DNA of 64,000 nucleotides from Burkholderiales bacterium (GTDB lineage: Bacteria; Pseudomonadota; Gammaproteobacteria; Burkholderiales; Casimicrobiaceae): the NCBI GenBank assembly GCA_905339295.1, contig CAJPFI010000021.1, positions 289,172 through 353,171 of the forward strand. Reading direction: 5' to 3'. This document shows, piece after piece, positions 38,315 through 48,037 of the stretch (its first letter is position 1; each line of letters starts with the position of its first letter). The notes under the pieces were generated by a model, which saw nothing but the letters and a program-made list of their open reading frames with translations, did not search any database and was not told the DNA's origin. The position numbers were made by a program, and so were the translations under genes.

Positions 38315-39292
38315 TCAGCCCTTGCTGTCCGACAGGCGTACGCGCGGATCGAGCGCCGAGTACAGCACGTCGACCGCCAGGTTGATCGCGATGAAGATCG
38401 CGACGATCACCAGCAGGTAGGCGACGATCACCGGCCGGTCGAGCAGGTTGATCGAGTCGATCAGGAGCTTGCCCATCCCCGGCCACGCGAACACGCTCTC
38501 GGTCACGATCGCGAACGCGATGACCGAGCCGAATTCCAGCCCGATCACGGTCACGATCGGGATCAGGATGTTGCGCAGCACGTGCACGCCGATGACGCGC
38601 GCGTTGGAGAGCCCCTTGGCGCGCGCGAACTTGACGTAGTCCTGCATCAACGCCTCGCGCGTCCCGGCCCGCGTGAGCCGGATGAGCAGCGCGAGCTTGA
38701 ACAGCGCGAGGTTGGTCGCGGGCATGACCAGGTGGCGCCAGCCCTCGAGCGACAGGAACGACACGTCGACGCCGAGGATCTCCACCGTCGGACCGCGCCC
38801 GTTCGACGGCAGCCAGCCCAGCATTACCGAGAACACCATGATGAGCATCAGGCCGACCCAGAACGTCGGCAGCGAGAACCCGAGGATCGAGCCCGCCATG
38901 ATCGCGCGGCCCGAGAACGCGTGCGGCCTGAGTCCCGCCCACAGGCCGAGCGGGATGCCCAGCACGACCGCGATCAGCATCGCCGCGATCGCGAGCTCCA
39001 TCGTCGCCGGCATCTTCTCGACGATGAGCCGCAGGGCGGGCGTCGAATGCACGAACGAATGGCCGAGGTCGCCGGTCGCCGCACTCTTCAGGAACACGAC
39101 GTACTGCTCCCACAGCGGCTTGTCGAGCCCCAGCGCCGCGATCGCGCGCTCGCGGTCGATCTGGTCGGCCTGGGGATTGATCAGGATGTCGATCGGGTTG
39201 CCGATCGCGTAGACGCCGAGGAACACGATGAGCGACATCGCGAACAGAACGACGACGCTCTGGAGGCCGCGGCGGACGACGTAGACGGACAT
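38315..39292 (-). CDS. Peptide/nickel-type ABC transporter permease (DppB/OppB class)
   Basis: A 325-residue permease with six helices, starting MSVYVVRRGLQSVVVLFAMS. The coupling loop is KFARAKGLSNARVIGVHVLRN. It is the first transporter gene of the operon, 59 bases after the CoA ligase-like gene. No periplasmic binding protein is encoded next to the operon. Confidence 0.93.
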   Translation of the reverse strand: MSVYVVRRGLQSVVVLFAMSLIVFLGVYAIGNPIDILINPQADQIDRERAIAALGLDKPLWEQYVVFLKSAATGDLGHSFVHSTPALRLIVEKMPATMELAIAAMLIAVVLGIPLGLWAGLRPHAFSGRAIMAGSILGFSLPTFWVGLMLIMVFSVMLGWLPSNGRGPTVEILGVDVSFLSLEGWRHLVMPATNLALFKLALLIRLTRAGTREALMQDYVKFARAKGLSNARVIGVHVLRNILIPIVTVIGLEFGSVIAFAIVTESVFAWPGMGKLLIDSINLLDRPVIVAYLLVIVAIFIAINLAVDVLYSALDPRVRLSDSKG

Positions 39293-39351
39293 CGGGCGTC
39301 AGCCACCGGACCGTGGACGGCGATCGGCGCCGCGCGACAGATCGGTGGCGA

Positions 39352-40791
39352 TCACGACGGGCGCACGCCGCGCGGGCGCCGCGCGCGCGGACCCGCGGCG
39401 ACGCCATGGCGCGCGGGGTCGACGACCTGCTGCAGCTTCCCGCTCGCGGCCGACACCTGCGGCGGGGCCGCGTCGAGCGACAGGTCGACGTTGTCGAGGC
39501 CATGCGCCTCGAGCAGCGCCGACAGCGCGCCGCGCGCGGCGCTCCACGACGCGCGCCGCGCTCGCGCCGGAGCGTCGGGCAGCCGGATCGCGAGCGCGTC
39601 GTCGGACACGCGGACGACCTGGAACACATGCAGGCCGGAGCCCTCCTCGATCGCCGTGGTCAGCGCCATCGGCAGCAGCGGGACGCGCACGCCGTCGCGG
39701 CGCCTCAGCGTCACGACGTCGTCCCGGCGGCCCTCGACGTGCAGCGCCGGCATCGCGCTGCCGCATTCGCACGGCTCCGGCCGGAACACGACGCGATCGC
39801 CGACGTCGTAGCGGATGACCGGCTGGACGCGGTTCGCGAGGTTGGTCAGCAGCGCGGTGTGCGACAGCGTCCCGGGCGACACCGGACGGTGGTGCACGTC
39901 GACGGGCTCGAGGATCACCCAGTCCGCGTTGAGGTGCAGCCAGCCGTGCCTGCAGCCCACGGCGATGCTCAGGCACTCGGAACTGCCGTACTCGTCGACG
40001 ACCAGCGCGCCGAACGCGTGCTCGATCGCGCGCCGCGCGGCGGCAGTGAGGTGTTCGCCGCCGGACCACACGATCGACGGCGAGATGGCGAGCCTCCGGG
40101 CCGCCTGCTCGTGCGCGAGCAGCACGAGCGCGGTCGGGTACCCGGCGAGGAACGCCGGCTGGAACGCGTTGAGGCGCCCTACCCACTCGGCGACGGGCCG
40201 CAGCACCGACAATTCGCAGCTCTCGCCGCCGGGCGCCCACTGCGTCAGCGCACGCCACGTGACCACGCCGGCGAAGTGTTCGCCGGTCGCCGCGACGAGC
40301 GCCCTGCGTCCGCCGTGCGCGCATTGCCCGAACGCCCAGGCCATCGACACTTCCGGCCTTTGCATCGCCGCGGCGATGAGCGCGTGATAGGTTGCGCACG
40401 CGTCCGCGTCGTGCAGGTAGAGGCCGGGCTCGCCGGTCGTCCCCGAACTGCGCCACGCCGCATAGCGCCCGAGGAACAGCTCGCCGACGCGAGTCCGGTC
40501 GGCGAGGAAGTCGGCCAGCCGCGAGCGCGTCACCTCGGGGTCGGTGACCCAGTCGTCGAAGCAGCCCATCAGCTCGTTCCTGGTGAGCGGCGGCAGCGAT
40601 TCCAGCGCGGCATCGTCGGGCAGGCCCGCGTAGCGCTCGGCAAGGTAGCGCGACCTCTCGCGCGTGAACCGCAGCAGGTCGTGCAGGCGCTGTGCCTGTG
40701 TCTGCCGGATGGCCGCGTTGCCGCCCCATCGCGTCCACTGCAGCGCGGACATGCGCGCGAGCATGTCGAGCATCGCGGTCGGATCGCTCAT
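39352..40791 (-). CDS. PaaK/CapK-like AMP-forming CoA ligase
   Basis: A 479-residue member of the phenylacetate-CoA ligase-like branch of adenylate-forming enzymes. Visible motifs are the P-loop-like RSSGTTGEPGLYLH, VDEYGSSE, and IRYDVGDRV; a zinc-like CECGSAMP segment follows. ATG 40791 (MSDPTAML) was preferred over an extension to 40842. Substrate is unknown: the family activates aryl acids or acts as coenzyme F390 synthetase-like proteins. It lies upstream of the peptide transporter and may share its transcript. Confidence 0.82.
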   Translation of the reverse strand: MSDPTAMLDMLARMSALQWTRWGGNAAIRQTQAQRLHDLLRFTRERSRYLAERYAGLPDDAALESLPPLTRNELMGCFDDWVTDPEVTRSRLADFLADRTRVGELFLGRYAAWRSSGTTGEPGLYLHDADACATYHALIAAAMQRPEVSMAWAFGQCAHGGRRALVAATGEHFAGVVTWRALTQWAPGGESCELSVLRPVAEWVGRLNAFQPAFLAGYPTALVLLAHEQAARRLAISPSIVWSGGEHLTAAARRAIEHAFGALVVDEYGSSECLSIAVGCRHGWLHLNADWVILEPVDVHHRPVSPGTLSHTALLTNLANRVQPVIRYDVGDRVVFRPEPCECGSAMPALHVEGRRDDVVTLRRRDGVRVPLLPMALTTAIEEGSGLHVFQVVRVSDDALAIRLPDAPARARRASWSAARGALSALLEAHGLDNVDLSLDAAPPQVSAASGKLQQVVDPARHGVAAGPRARRPRGVRPS

Positions 40792-40936
40792 GTCGGCGCG
40801 GCGCGTCGGCCGTCGGAAAGCCGGGAGGGCGAACGCCGGCACGGCCGCGCCGCCGTCGCGGCCACGGATTGCGGAAAGATTGTCAAATCAATCGCTTGCG
40901 CCACACGATGCTCCTGCCACGTCGCGCGCCCCCTGC

Positions 40937-40950
40937 ATGACCTGCGTCAT
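40937..40950. promoter_or_regulatory. Inverted repeat overlapping the phaC -35 (possible operator)
   Basis: ATGAC-CTGC-GTCAT is a perfect 5-4-5 palindrome ending on the first base of the predicted -35 of phaC. A TTGACA-like box on the opposite strand (40881-40886) lacks a matching -10. Confidence 0.35.
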
Positions 40951-40978
40951 TACGCCGCCGCGTTGACGTCGATAGAAT
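40950..40978 (+). promoter_or_regulatory. Predicted sigma-70 promoter of phaC
   Basis: TTACGC (40950-40955) and TAGAAT (40973-40978) are separated by 17 bases and lie 26 bases before the phaC ATG. Confidence 0.5.
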
Positions 40979-41004
40979 GGTTTATCGTAGTCGAATCCGA
41001 TGCC

Positions 41005-42903
41005 ATGCCGACGACTTCACGTCCACGCCGCGCGCCTGCCCGGGTGCGGGCACCTCGCCGCCCGGCCGTCGCGCAGACGGCAAACCTCCCGGTCCCGGTA
41101 ACCCCGCCCGCCGGGGCGGGCCGGGCCGCGCCCCGGGTGCCGCCCGACGGCACGTTCTCGGTCGATCGCGACTCGATCGCGCTGACCGCGTTTCCGTCGA
41201 TGGTCGACCGCGCGGTGCACGCGACGCTCGCCCGCGCGACGGCCGGGCTGTCGCCGATGGCGATGGGCGAGGCGTATTTCAACTGGTGGGCGCACATGGC
41301 GACCTCGCCGGGCAAGCAGATGCAACTCGTGCAGAAGGCCGCCCGCAAGCTCGCGCGGTTCCAGGGCTACGTGTCGCGATGCCTCCGCGAAGGCCGCGTG
41401 GCGGAACCCTGCATCGAGCCGCTGCCGCAGGACCGGCGCTTCCGCGACCCGGCATGGCAGTCGCCGCCGTTCAACTTCATCCACCAGGCGTTCCTGCTCC
41501 AGCAGCAATGGTGGCACAACGCGTTCTCCGGCGTGAGCGGCGTCGCGCGCGGCAACGAGCGGATGCTCTCGTTCGCGGCGCGGCAGGCGCTCGACGTGAT
41601 CGCGCCGTCCAATGGTCCGCTCACCAACCCGGTGGTGCTCGACCGGACGATCCGCGAGGCGGGCCTCAACCTCGTGCGCGGTTGGCAGAACTGGCTCGAG
41701 GACTGGGAGCGCGCGTCCGGCGGCCACAGGCCGGTCGGCGCCGAGAACTTCGCGGTCGGCCGCGACGTCGCGGTCACGCCGGGCAAGGTCGTGCTGCGCA
41801 ACGAGTTGATCGAGCTGATCCAGTACTCGCCCGCGACCGACACGGTGCGCGCGGAGCCGATCCTGATCGTGCCGGCATGGATCATGAAGTATTACATCCT
41901 CGACCTGTCGCCGCGCAACTCGCTCGTGCGGTACCTGGTCGGGCGCGGTCACACGGTCTTCATGATCTCGTGGAAGAACCCGGACGAGAAGGACCGCGAC
42001 CTCGGGATGGACGACTACCGGCGTCGCGGCATCGGCGTCGCGCTCGACGCGATCGCCGACATCGTCCCGAGGCGCCGCGTGCACGCGGTCGGTTACTGCC
42101 TCGGCGGGACGATGCTCGCGATCGCCGCGGCGGTGCTGGCGCGCGACGGCGACCGGCGGCTCGCGTCGATGTCGCTGCTGGCGTCGCAGGTCGATTTCAC
42201 CGAGGCCGGCGAGCTCACGCTGTTCATCAACGACAGCCAGGTGGCGTTCCTCGAGGACATGATGTGGGCGCAGGGCTTCCTCGACGGCCGGCAGATGGCC
42301 GGCGCGTTCCAGATCCTGCGCTCGAACGACATGATCTGGTCGCGGCTGGTCAGCGAGTACCTGATGGGCGAGCGCGCCCCGCTCACCGACCTGATGGCGT
42401 GGAACAGCGACGCGACGCGGATGCCGTACCGGATGCACTCGGAGTACCTGCGCAAGCTGTTCCTCGACGACGATCTCGCGGAGGGGCGCTACGTGGCGGA
42501 CGGCAGGCCGGTCGCGCTGGGCGACCTCGACCTGCCGATGTTCGTCGTGGGGACCGAGCAGGACCACGTCGCGCCGTGGCGGTCGGTCTACAAGATCCAC
42601 CTCTACGCGCGCGGCGACATCACGTTCGTGCTCGCCTCGGGCGGCCACAACGCCGGGATCGTCTCCGAGCCCGGGCACGCCCGGCGAAGCTACCGCGTGG
42701 GTCCGCGCTCCAACCACCGCTACGTCGACCCGGACAGCTGGCTCGGCGCCGCGACCGTGAACGAGGGGTCGTGGTGGACCGAATGGGCCGGCTGGCTCGA
42801 GAGCCACGCCTCGGGCGCGCGCATGGCCGCTCCGAAGCAGGCGGGCAGCGCGGGCCACCGTCCGCTCTGCGACGCGCCGGGATCCTACGTGCGGGTCGAC
42901 TGA
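41005..42903 (+). CDS. phaC: Class I poly(3-hydroxyalkanoate) synthase
   Basis: A 632-residue granule-associated polymerase that joins 3-hydroxyacyl-CoA units. After a basic Pro/Ala-rich leader (1-60), residues about 65-110 match the short PHB polymerase N-terminal domain, then the PhaC N-domain and an alpha/beta-hydrolase core. The catalytic cysteine is in the lipase-like box GYCLGGT; the Asp is in VGTEQDHVAPW and the His in SGGHNAGIV. Stand-alone: no phaA, phaB, phaR or phasin is adjacent. ATG 41005 was chosen because the promoter lies just upstream; the open frame continues further 5' only as a shadow. Confidence 0.95.
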   Translation: MPTTSRPRRAPARVRAPRRPAVAQTANLPVPVTPPAGAGRAAPRVPPDGTFSVDRDSIALTAFPSMVDRAVHATLARATAGLSPMAMGEAYFNWWAHMATSPGKQMQLVQKAARKLARFQGYVSRCLREGRVAEPCIEPLPQDRRFRDPAWQSPPFNFIHQAFLLQQQWWHNAFSGVSGVARGNERMLSFAARQALDVIAPSNGPLTNPVVLDRTIREAGLNLVRGWQNWLEDWERASGGHRPVGAENFAVGRDVAVTPGKVVLRNELIELIQYSPATDTVRAEPILIVPAWIMKYYILDLSPRNSLVRYLVGRGHTVFMISWKNPDEKDRDLGMDDYRRRGIGVALDAIADIVPRRRVHAVGYCLGGTMLAIAAAVLARDGDRRLASMSLLASQVDFTEAGELTLFINDSQVAFLEDMMWAQGFLDGRQMAGAFQILRSNDMIWSRLVSEYLMGERAPLTDLMAWNSDATRMPYRMHSEYLRKLFLDDDLAEGRYVADGRPVALGDLDLPMFVVGTEQDHVAPWRSVYKIHLYARGDITFVLASGGHNAGIVSEPGHARRSYRVGPRSNHRYVDPDSWLGAATVNEGSWWTEWAGWLESHASGARMAAPKQAGSAGHRPLCDAPGSYVRVD

Positions 42904-42918
42904 CGCCGGGCGCCGGCG

Positions 42919-43938
42919 CTACGCCCGCCGCTTCGCCCACCACTCGGCCAGCTCGCCGACGATTCCGCGCCGGAACGCGAGCACGCAGATCACGAAGATC
43001 GCGCCGGTGATCACCGTCACCCACTGGCCGCGGTCGGCGAGATAGTGCTCGAGCGAGATGATCGTGAACGCGCCGACCACCGGCCCGAACACGGTGCCCA
43101 TCCCGCCCAGCAGCGTCATCAGCACGACCTCGCCCGACATCTGCCACTGCACGTCGGTGAGCGAGGCCAGCTGGAACACGATCGCCTTGGTTCCGCCGGC
43201 GACGCCCGAGAGCGCCGCGGACAGCACGAACGCGATCAGCTTGTACTGGTCCGCATCGTAGCCGAGCGAGATCGCGCGCGGCTCGTTCTCGCGGATCGCC
43301 TTCAGCACGTGGCCGAACGGCGAGTGGATGATCCGGCGCACGGCCAGGAATCCCGCGAGGAAGATCGCCAGCACCACGTAGTACATCGTCAGCGCGTTGG
43401 CGAGATCGAGGACCCCGAACATGCGGCCGCGCGGCACGCTCTGGATGCCGTCCTCGCCGCCCGTGAACGGCGCCTGCAGGTAGAAGAAGAAGATCATCTG
43501 CGCGATGGCCAGCGTGATCATCGCGAAATAGATCCCCTGCCGGCGGATCGCGAGCGCGCCGGTGACTGCCCCGAGCAGCGTCGACGCGGCGGCGCCCGCG
43601 AGGATGGCGAGCTCGGGCGGCAGGCCCCAGACCTTCGCGGCGTGCGCGGACACGTAGCCGGCGGTCCCGAAGAACATCGCATGGCCGAACGACAGCAGGC
43701 CGACGTAGCCGAGCAGCAGGTTGAAGGCGCAGGCGAACAGCGCGAAGCACAGCGCCTTCATCAGGAACACCGGGTAGATCCCGGCGAACGGCGCGGCCGC
43801 GAGCGCGATCGCCATCGCGAGCGTCGCGATGCGGAACGTGCGCAACGACGGGTCGGCGGCACGCAGCGCGATCCCGGGCGCGGGAGCCGCGGCCGCCGGC
43901 GCGGCCGGACCGGGCGTGGCGGGATCGGGCGCGTCCAT
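42919..43938 (-). CDS. livM: Branched-chain amino acid-type ABC permease LivM
   Basis: A 339-residue permease with a Pro/Ala-rich N-terminus (about 1-30) and about ten helices. LLLGYVGLLSFGHAMFFGTAGY and LLGGMGTVFGPVVGA are LivM signatures. Start ATG 43938 shares one base with the livH stop and stands five bases from AAGGAG; an ATG three bases earlier is possible. Last gene of the liv set; it faces phaC with a 15-base gap. Confidence 0.94.
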   Translation of the reverse strand: MDAPDPATPGPAAPAAAAPAPGIALRAADPSLRTFRIATLAMAIALAAAPFAGIYPVFLMKALCFALFACAFNLLLGYVGLLSFGHAMFFGTAGYVSAHAAKVWGLPPELAILAGAAASTLLGAVTGALAIRRQGIYFAMITLAIAQMIFFFYLQAPFTGGEDGIQSVPRGRMFGVLDLANALTMYYVVLAIFLAGFLAVRRIIHSPFGHVLKAIRENEPRAISLGYDADQYKLIAFVLSAALSGVAGGTKAIVFQLASLTDVQWQMSGEVVLMTLLGGMGTVFGPVVGAFTIISLEHYLADRGQWVTVITGAIFVICVLAFRRGIVGELAEWWAKRRA

Positions 43939-44825
43939 CATCGCTCCTTGCCGAAGAGGCCGGCCGGCCGGATCAGCAGCACGATCACCATGATCACGAA
44001 GATCACGGTGTTCGACGCCTCGGGGTAGAAGACCTTCGTCAGCCCCTCGATGACGCCGAGGCCGAAGCCGGTGAGGATCGCGCCTCCGATCGACCCCATC
44101 CCGCCGATCACGACCACCGCGAACACGACGATGATCAGGTTCGCGCCCATCTGCGGGCTCACCTGGTAGATCGGCGCCGCCATCACGCCGGCGAGTGCCG
44201 CGAGGCCGACGCCGAAGCCGTAGGTCAGCGTGATCATGCGCGGCACGTTGACGCCGAACGCCTGGACGACGGTCGGGTTCTCGGTCGCCGCGCGCAGGTA
44301 GGAGCCCAGCTTCGTGCGCTCGATCACGTACCAGGTGGTCAGGCACACGATCAGCGACGCGACGACGACCCAGGCGCGGTACCGTGGCAGCATCATGAAG
44401 CCCAGGTCGAACGCGCCGGCGAACTCCTGCGGCAGCCGGTACGGCTGCCCGGACGACCCGTACTCGTTCTGGAACAGCCCCTGGAGGACCAGCGCGAGGC
44501 CGAACGTCAGGAGCAGGCCGTACAGGTGATCGAGCTTGTAGAGCCTGGACAGCATCGTGCGCTCGATCAGCACGCCGAAGGCGCCCAGGGCGACCGGCGC
44601 GATCAGGAGCGACCACCAGTAGCCGATGCCCAGCTTGCTCAGCAGCAGCCACGCCGCGAACGCGCCCATCATGTACTGCGCGCCGTGCGTGAAGTTGATG
44701 ATGTTGAGCAGGCCGAAGATGACCGCGAGGCCGAGCGACAGCATCGCGTAGAACGCGCCGTTGATCAGGCCGATCAGGAGCTGGCCCGCCAGCGCCTGCG
44801 TCGGAATTCCGAAGATCTCAGTCAT
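43938..44825 (-). CDS. livH: Branched-chain amino acid-type ABC permease LivH
   Basis: A 295-residue permease of eight or so helices. Family patterns: LLIGLINGAFYAMLSLGLAVIFG at residues 16-38 (given only in part) and VVIGGMGSIGGAILTGFGLG. It follows the binding-protein gene after a 279-base gap with no recognised gene. Confidence 0.94.
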   Translation of the reverse strand: MTEIFGIPTQALAGQLLIGLINGAFYAMLSLGLAVIFGLLNIINFTHGAQYMMGAFAAWLLLSKLGIGYWWSLLIAPVALGAFGVLIERTMLSRLYKLDHLYGLLLTFGLALVLQGLFQNEYGSSGQPYRLPQEFAGAFDLGFMMLPRYRAWVVVASLIVCLTTWYVIERTKLGSYLRAATENPTVVQAFGVNVPRMITLTYGFGVGLAALAGVMAAPIYQVSPQMGANLIIVVFAVVVIGGMGSIGGAILTGFGLGVIEGLTKVFYPEASNTVIFVIMVIVLLIRPAGLFGKER

Positions 44826-45104
44826 CCCGCCGGTCGCGCCACGCGCCCCTCGGAGCGGACGCCGCGCGCGGCTCTCCCGGCGCGAGCGCTCGCGATCCCG
44901 CCGCGCACGCCGGCGATGCGCGGACGCGTGAACCGGACGACGTCACGGCGTCGACTCCCGGGCGTCGACCAGTGCGGGCCATGGCCGGGCAGCCAGCGCG
45001 TCCGCGCGTCGGGAGACGCGGCGAGCGCTGCAACGCGCGGAGTTCCGTCACGCCGACGCCCGGGACATCGGGGCCACCGCATGGGCCGGCGTGACGGACG
45101 ACCG

Positions 45105-46319
45105 CTACTTGACGAGGGGACAGCCGCCATCGGCCATCGGCCGGAACGCCTGTTCCGCGGGAATCGTCGCGCGGACCTTGTAATAGTCCCACGCCCCCTT
45201 CGACTCCGAGGGCTTCTTGACCTCGAACAGGTAGACCTGATGGATCTTGCGACCGTCCTGGCGCACCACGCCCTTGCCGAACAGCGGATCGTCGGTCGGC
45301 AGCTCCTTCATCTTCGCGACGACCTTGACGCCGTCGTCGGTCTTCGACGCCTCCACGGCCTTCAGGTAATGCAGGACCGACGCGTAGACCCCGGCGTGCG
45401 CCATCGTCGGCATCGCACCCTTGTGCAGCGCACCGAAGCGCCGCGCGAAGGCTCGCGTCTGGTCGTTGAGATCCCAGTAGAAGGACTCGGTCAGCAGGAG
45501 GCCCTGCGCGGTGTTGAGGCCCAGGGCGTGCACGTCGGTCAGGAACACGAGCAGGCCGGCGAACTGCTGGCCGCCCTTGACGATGCCGAACTCGGCGCCC
45601 TGCTTGATGGCGTTAATCGTATCCGCGCCGGCGTTGGCCAGGCCGATGACCTTCGCCTTCGACGCCTGCGCCTGCAGCAGGAAGCTCGAGAAGTCCGAGC
45701 TCGGGAACGGATGCCGGACCTTGCCGACGACCTTGCCGCCGTTCTTGAGCACGACCGCCTCGGTGTCGCGCTCCAGCGCGTGGCCGAACGCGTAGTCGGC
45801 GGTCAGGAAGAACCACGAGTCGCCGCCGGTCTTGACGATCGCGCTGCCGGTGCCGTTGGCGAGCATCCAGGTGTCGTAGGTCCAGTGGACGGAGCTCGCG
45901 TTGCACGCCTTTCCGCTGAGGTCGGACGTGGCGCCGGTGGACACGAGCAGCGCCTTGCCCTTCTGCCGGGTCACCTCGTTCACCGCGAGCACCACCGACG
46001 AGGTCGGCACGTCGACGATCACGTCCACCTTGTCGACGTCGTACCACTGCCGGGCGATGTTCGAGCCGACGTCGGGCTTGTTCTGGTGATCGCCCGACAG
46101 GATCTCGACCTTCATGCCCTTGGCGGCGGCCCTGAAGTCCTCGACGGCCATCCTCGCCGCGACGACCGACCCGGGTCCGGCGAGGTCCGCGTAGGTGCCG
46201 GACATGTCGTTCAGCACGCCGATCTTGATGACGCCGTCGGATATCTGCGCCTGCGCCGCGCCGGCGGCGAGTGCCGCACCGATGGCGAGCGAGACGATGC
46301 TTCGCTTGAGAGAATTCAT
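45105..46319 (-). CDS. livK: Branched-chain amino acid-type ABC substrate-binding protein
   Basis: A 404-residue periplasmic receptor. The signal peptide (about 1-24, ending AAGAAQA) is followed by the type I periplasmic fold (IKIGVLNDMSGTYADLAGPGS; later LTADYAFGHALERD). Proteins of this subgroup bind diverse amides, aromatic acids or amino acids, so leucine is not assured. It sits in the middle of the operon between livF and livH. Confidence 0.92.
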   Translation of the reverse strand: MNSLKRSIVSLAIGAALAAGAAQAQISDGVIKIGVLNDMSGTYADLAGPGSVVAARMAVEDFRAAAKGMKVEILSGDHQNKPDVGSNIARQWYDVDKVDVIVDVPTSSVVLAVNEVTRQKGKALLVSTGATSDLSGKACNASSVHWTYDTWMLANGTGSAIVKTGGDSWFFLTADYAFGHALERDTEAVVLKNGGKVVGKVRHPFPSSDFSSFLLQAQASKAKVIGLANAGADTINAIKQGAEFGIVKGGQQFAGLLVFLTDVHALGLNTAQGLLLTESFYWDLNDQTRAFARRFGALHKGAMPTMAHAGVYASVLHYLKAVEASKTDDGVKVVAKMKELPTDDPLFGKGVVRQDGRKIHQVYLFEVKKPSESKGAWDYYKVRATIPAEQAFRPMADGGCPLVK

Positions 46320-46357
46320 GGTTCCTCCGCGTTGACGGGCGACCCAGGACAAGCGTC

Positions 46358-47092
46358 CTAGACGCCCAGGTAATCGTGCAGCTTTCCCATCGACGCGCCC
46401 AGCGCCTCGTTCGGGATCATGTCGATGATTCGTCCGTGCTCCATCACGTAGTGCCGGTCCGCGACGGTCGCCGCGAAGCGGAAATTCTGCTCGACCAGCA
46501 GGATCGTGAATCCGCGCTCCTTGAGCTTCGCGATCGTGCGCCCGATCTGCTGGACGATCACCGGCGCGAGGCCCTCGGTCGGCTCGTCGAGCAGCAGCAG
46601 CCGGGCGCCGGTCCGCAGGATGCGGCCGATCGCGAGCATCTGCTGCTCGCCTCCCGAGAGCTTGGTGCCCGGGCTGTGCAGCCGCTCGCGCAGGTTCGGG
46701 AACAGCTCGAAGATCTGCGCGACCGGGAGTCCGCCCTCGCCGACCACCGGCGGGAGCATCAGGTTCTCCTCGACGTCGAGGCTCGCGAAGATGCCCCGCT
46801 CCTCCGGGCACCATGCGATGCCGCTTTGCGCGATCCGGTTCGACGACATCCGGATCGTCTCACGTCCCTCGAACACGATCGACCCCTCGCGCCGCGGCAC
46901 GATGCCCATGATCGACTTCAGTGTCGTCGTCTTGCCCGCGCCGTTGCGCCCGAGCAGCGTCACGACCTCGCCACGCGCGACGTCGAAGTCGACGCCGTGC
47001 AGGATGTGCGACTCGCCGTACCAGGCGTTCAGGCCCCGGACCGCGAGCATCGGCGCCGTCGTGGACTCGCGCGCGATCGCGGCGTCAGCCAT
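46358..47092 (-). CDS. livF: Branched-chain amino acid-type ABC ATP-binding protein LivF
   Basis: A 244-residue ATPase: Walker A LGRNGAGKTT, Q-loop WCPEERGIFASL, signature LSGGEQQMLAIGRIL, Walker B LLLLDEPTEGL. Starts eight bases inside the end of livG. Confidence 0.95.
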   Translation of the reverse strand: MADAAIARESTTAPMLAVRGLNAWYGESHILHGVDFDVARGEVVTLLGRNGAGKTTTLKSIMGIVPRREGSIVFEGRETIRMSSNRIAQSGIAWCPEERGIFASLDVEENLMLPPVVGEGGLPVAQIFELFPNLRERLHSPGTKLSGGEQQMLAIGRILRTGARLLLLDEPTEGLAPVIVQQIGRTIAKLKERGFTILLVEQNFRFAATVADRHYVMEHGRIIDMIPNEALGASMGKLHDYLGV

Positions 47093-47840
47093 GGCTCGTT
47101 CCCAGGTAGGCCTCGACCACCGCCGGGTGGCGCGACACCGCCGCGTAGTCGCCCTCGGCCAGGATCTCGCCGCGCGCGAGAACGGTGATCCGGTCCGACA
47201 GCGTCGCGACCACCGACAGGTTGTGCTCGACCATCAGCACGGTTCGATTCGCCGCGACGCGCTTGATCAGCGCGGAGATCCGGCCGACGTCCTCGTGCGT
47301 CATCCCCGCCGTCGGCTCGTCGAGCAGCATCATCTCCGGCTCCAGCGCGAGCGTGGTCGCGATCTCGAGCGCGCGCTTGCGACCGTAGGGAAGCTCGCCC
47401 GCCGCGGTCGCCTCGAACCCGGTGAGCCCGACCGCGTCGATCAGCTCGTCGGCGCGACCGTCGAACGCGCGCAGCACCGATTCGCTGCGCCAGAAGTCGA
47501 ACGAGCTTCCGCGCGCCCGTTGCAGCGCGATGCGCACGTTCTCGCGCACCGACAGGTGGGCGAACACCGCCGAGATCTGGAACGAGCGCGCGAGCCCCAT
47601 GCGCGCGATCGCGGCCGGGCGCGCGCCCGTGATCTCGCGGCCATTGTAGAAGATCTGGCCGCGCGTCGGCGCGAGGAAGTGCGTGAGCAGGTTGAAGCAG
47701 GTCGTCTTGCCCGCGCCGTTGGGACCGATCAGCGCGTGGATCGACCCGCGACGGACCCGGAGGCTCACGTTGCTGACCGCGACGAAGCCCTTGAACTCCT
47801 TCGTGAGCCCGCGCGTCTCGAGGATCGTGTCGTCCGCCAT
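47085..47840 (-). CDS. livG: Branched-chain amino acid-type ABC ATP-binding protein LivG
   Basis: A 251-residue ATPase: Walker A GPNGAGKTTCFN, the LivG-type signature LPYGRKRALEIATTL, Walker B MMLLDEPTAGM, switch His in VEHNLSVV. ATG 47840 (MADDTILET) is preferred over an extension to 47864. First gene of livG-F-K-H-M and divergent from the CoA-transferase remnant. Confidence 0.94.
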   Translation of the reverse strand: MADDTILETRGLTKEFKGFVAVSNVSLRVRRGSIHALIGPNGAGKTTCFNLLTHFLAPTRGQIFYNGREITGARPAAIARMGLARSFQISAVFAHLSVRENVRIALQRARGSSFDFWRSESVLRAFDGRADELIDAVGLTGFEATAAGELPYGRKRALEIATTLALEPEMMLLDEPTAGMTHEDVGRISALIKRVAANRTVLMVEHNLSVVATLSDRITVLARGEILAEGDYAAVSRHPAVVEAYLGTSHG

Positions 47841-48037
47841 CCGGCGCCGGCGCGCTCGGCGCACCGCCCCCCTTCGTGTTGCGAGGGCCGATTATGGCGG
47901 CGCCCCCCCGGGTTGGCAACGTCGCAGCGCCCGGCCGCGCGGAACGCAGTCGCTCCGCGCGTCGCGCCGTCCCGAGCGTAGACTTGGCCGGTCGCCGCCC
48001 GCGCAGGCGCGCATCACGGGCGGCGTCCTCGCGGCGG

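Noticed and set aside
39313..41004. Long open frame upstream of and continuous with phaC
   Set aside because: It runs antisense to the CoA ligase gene with Arg-rich composition; phaC homology starts only after 41005 and a promoter lies at 40950-40978.
44826..45104. Small open frames between livH and the liv binding protein gene
   Set aside because: Pro/Arg-rich, no start-site support and no recognisable domain; treated as intergenic.
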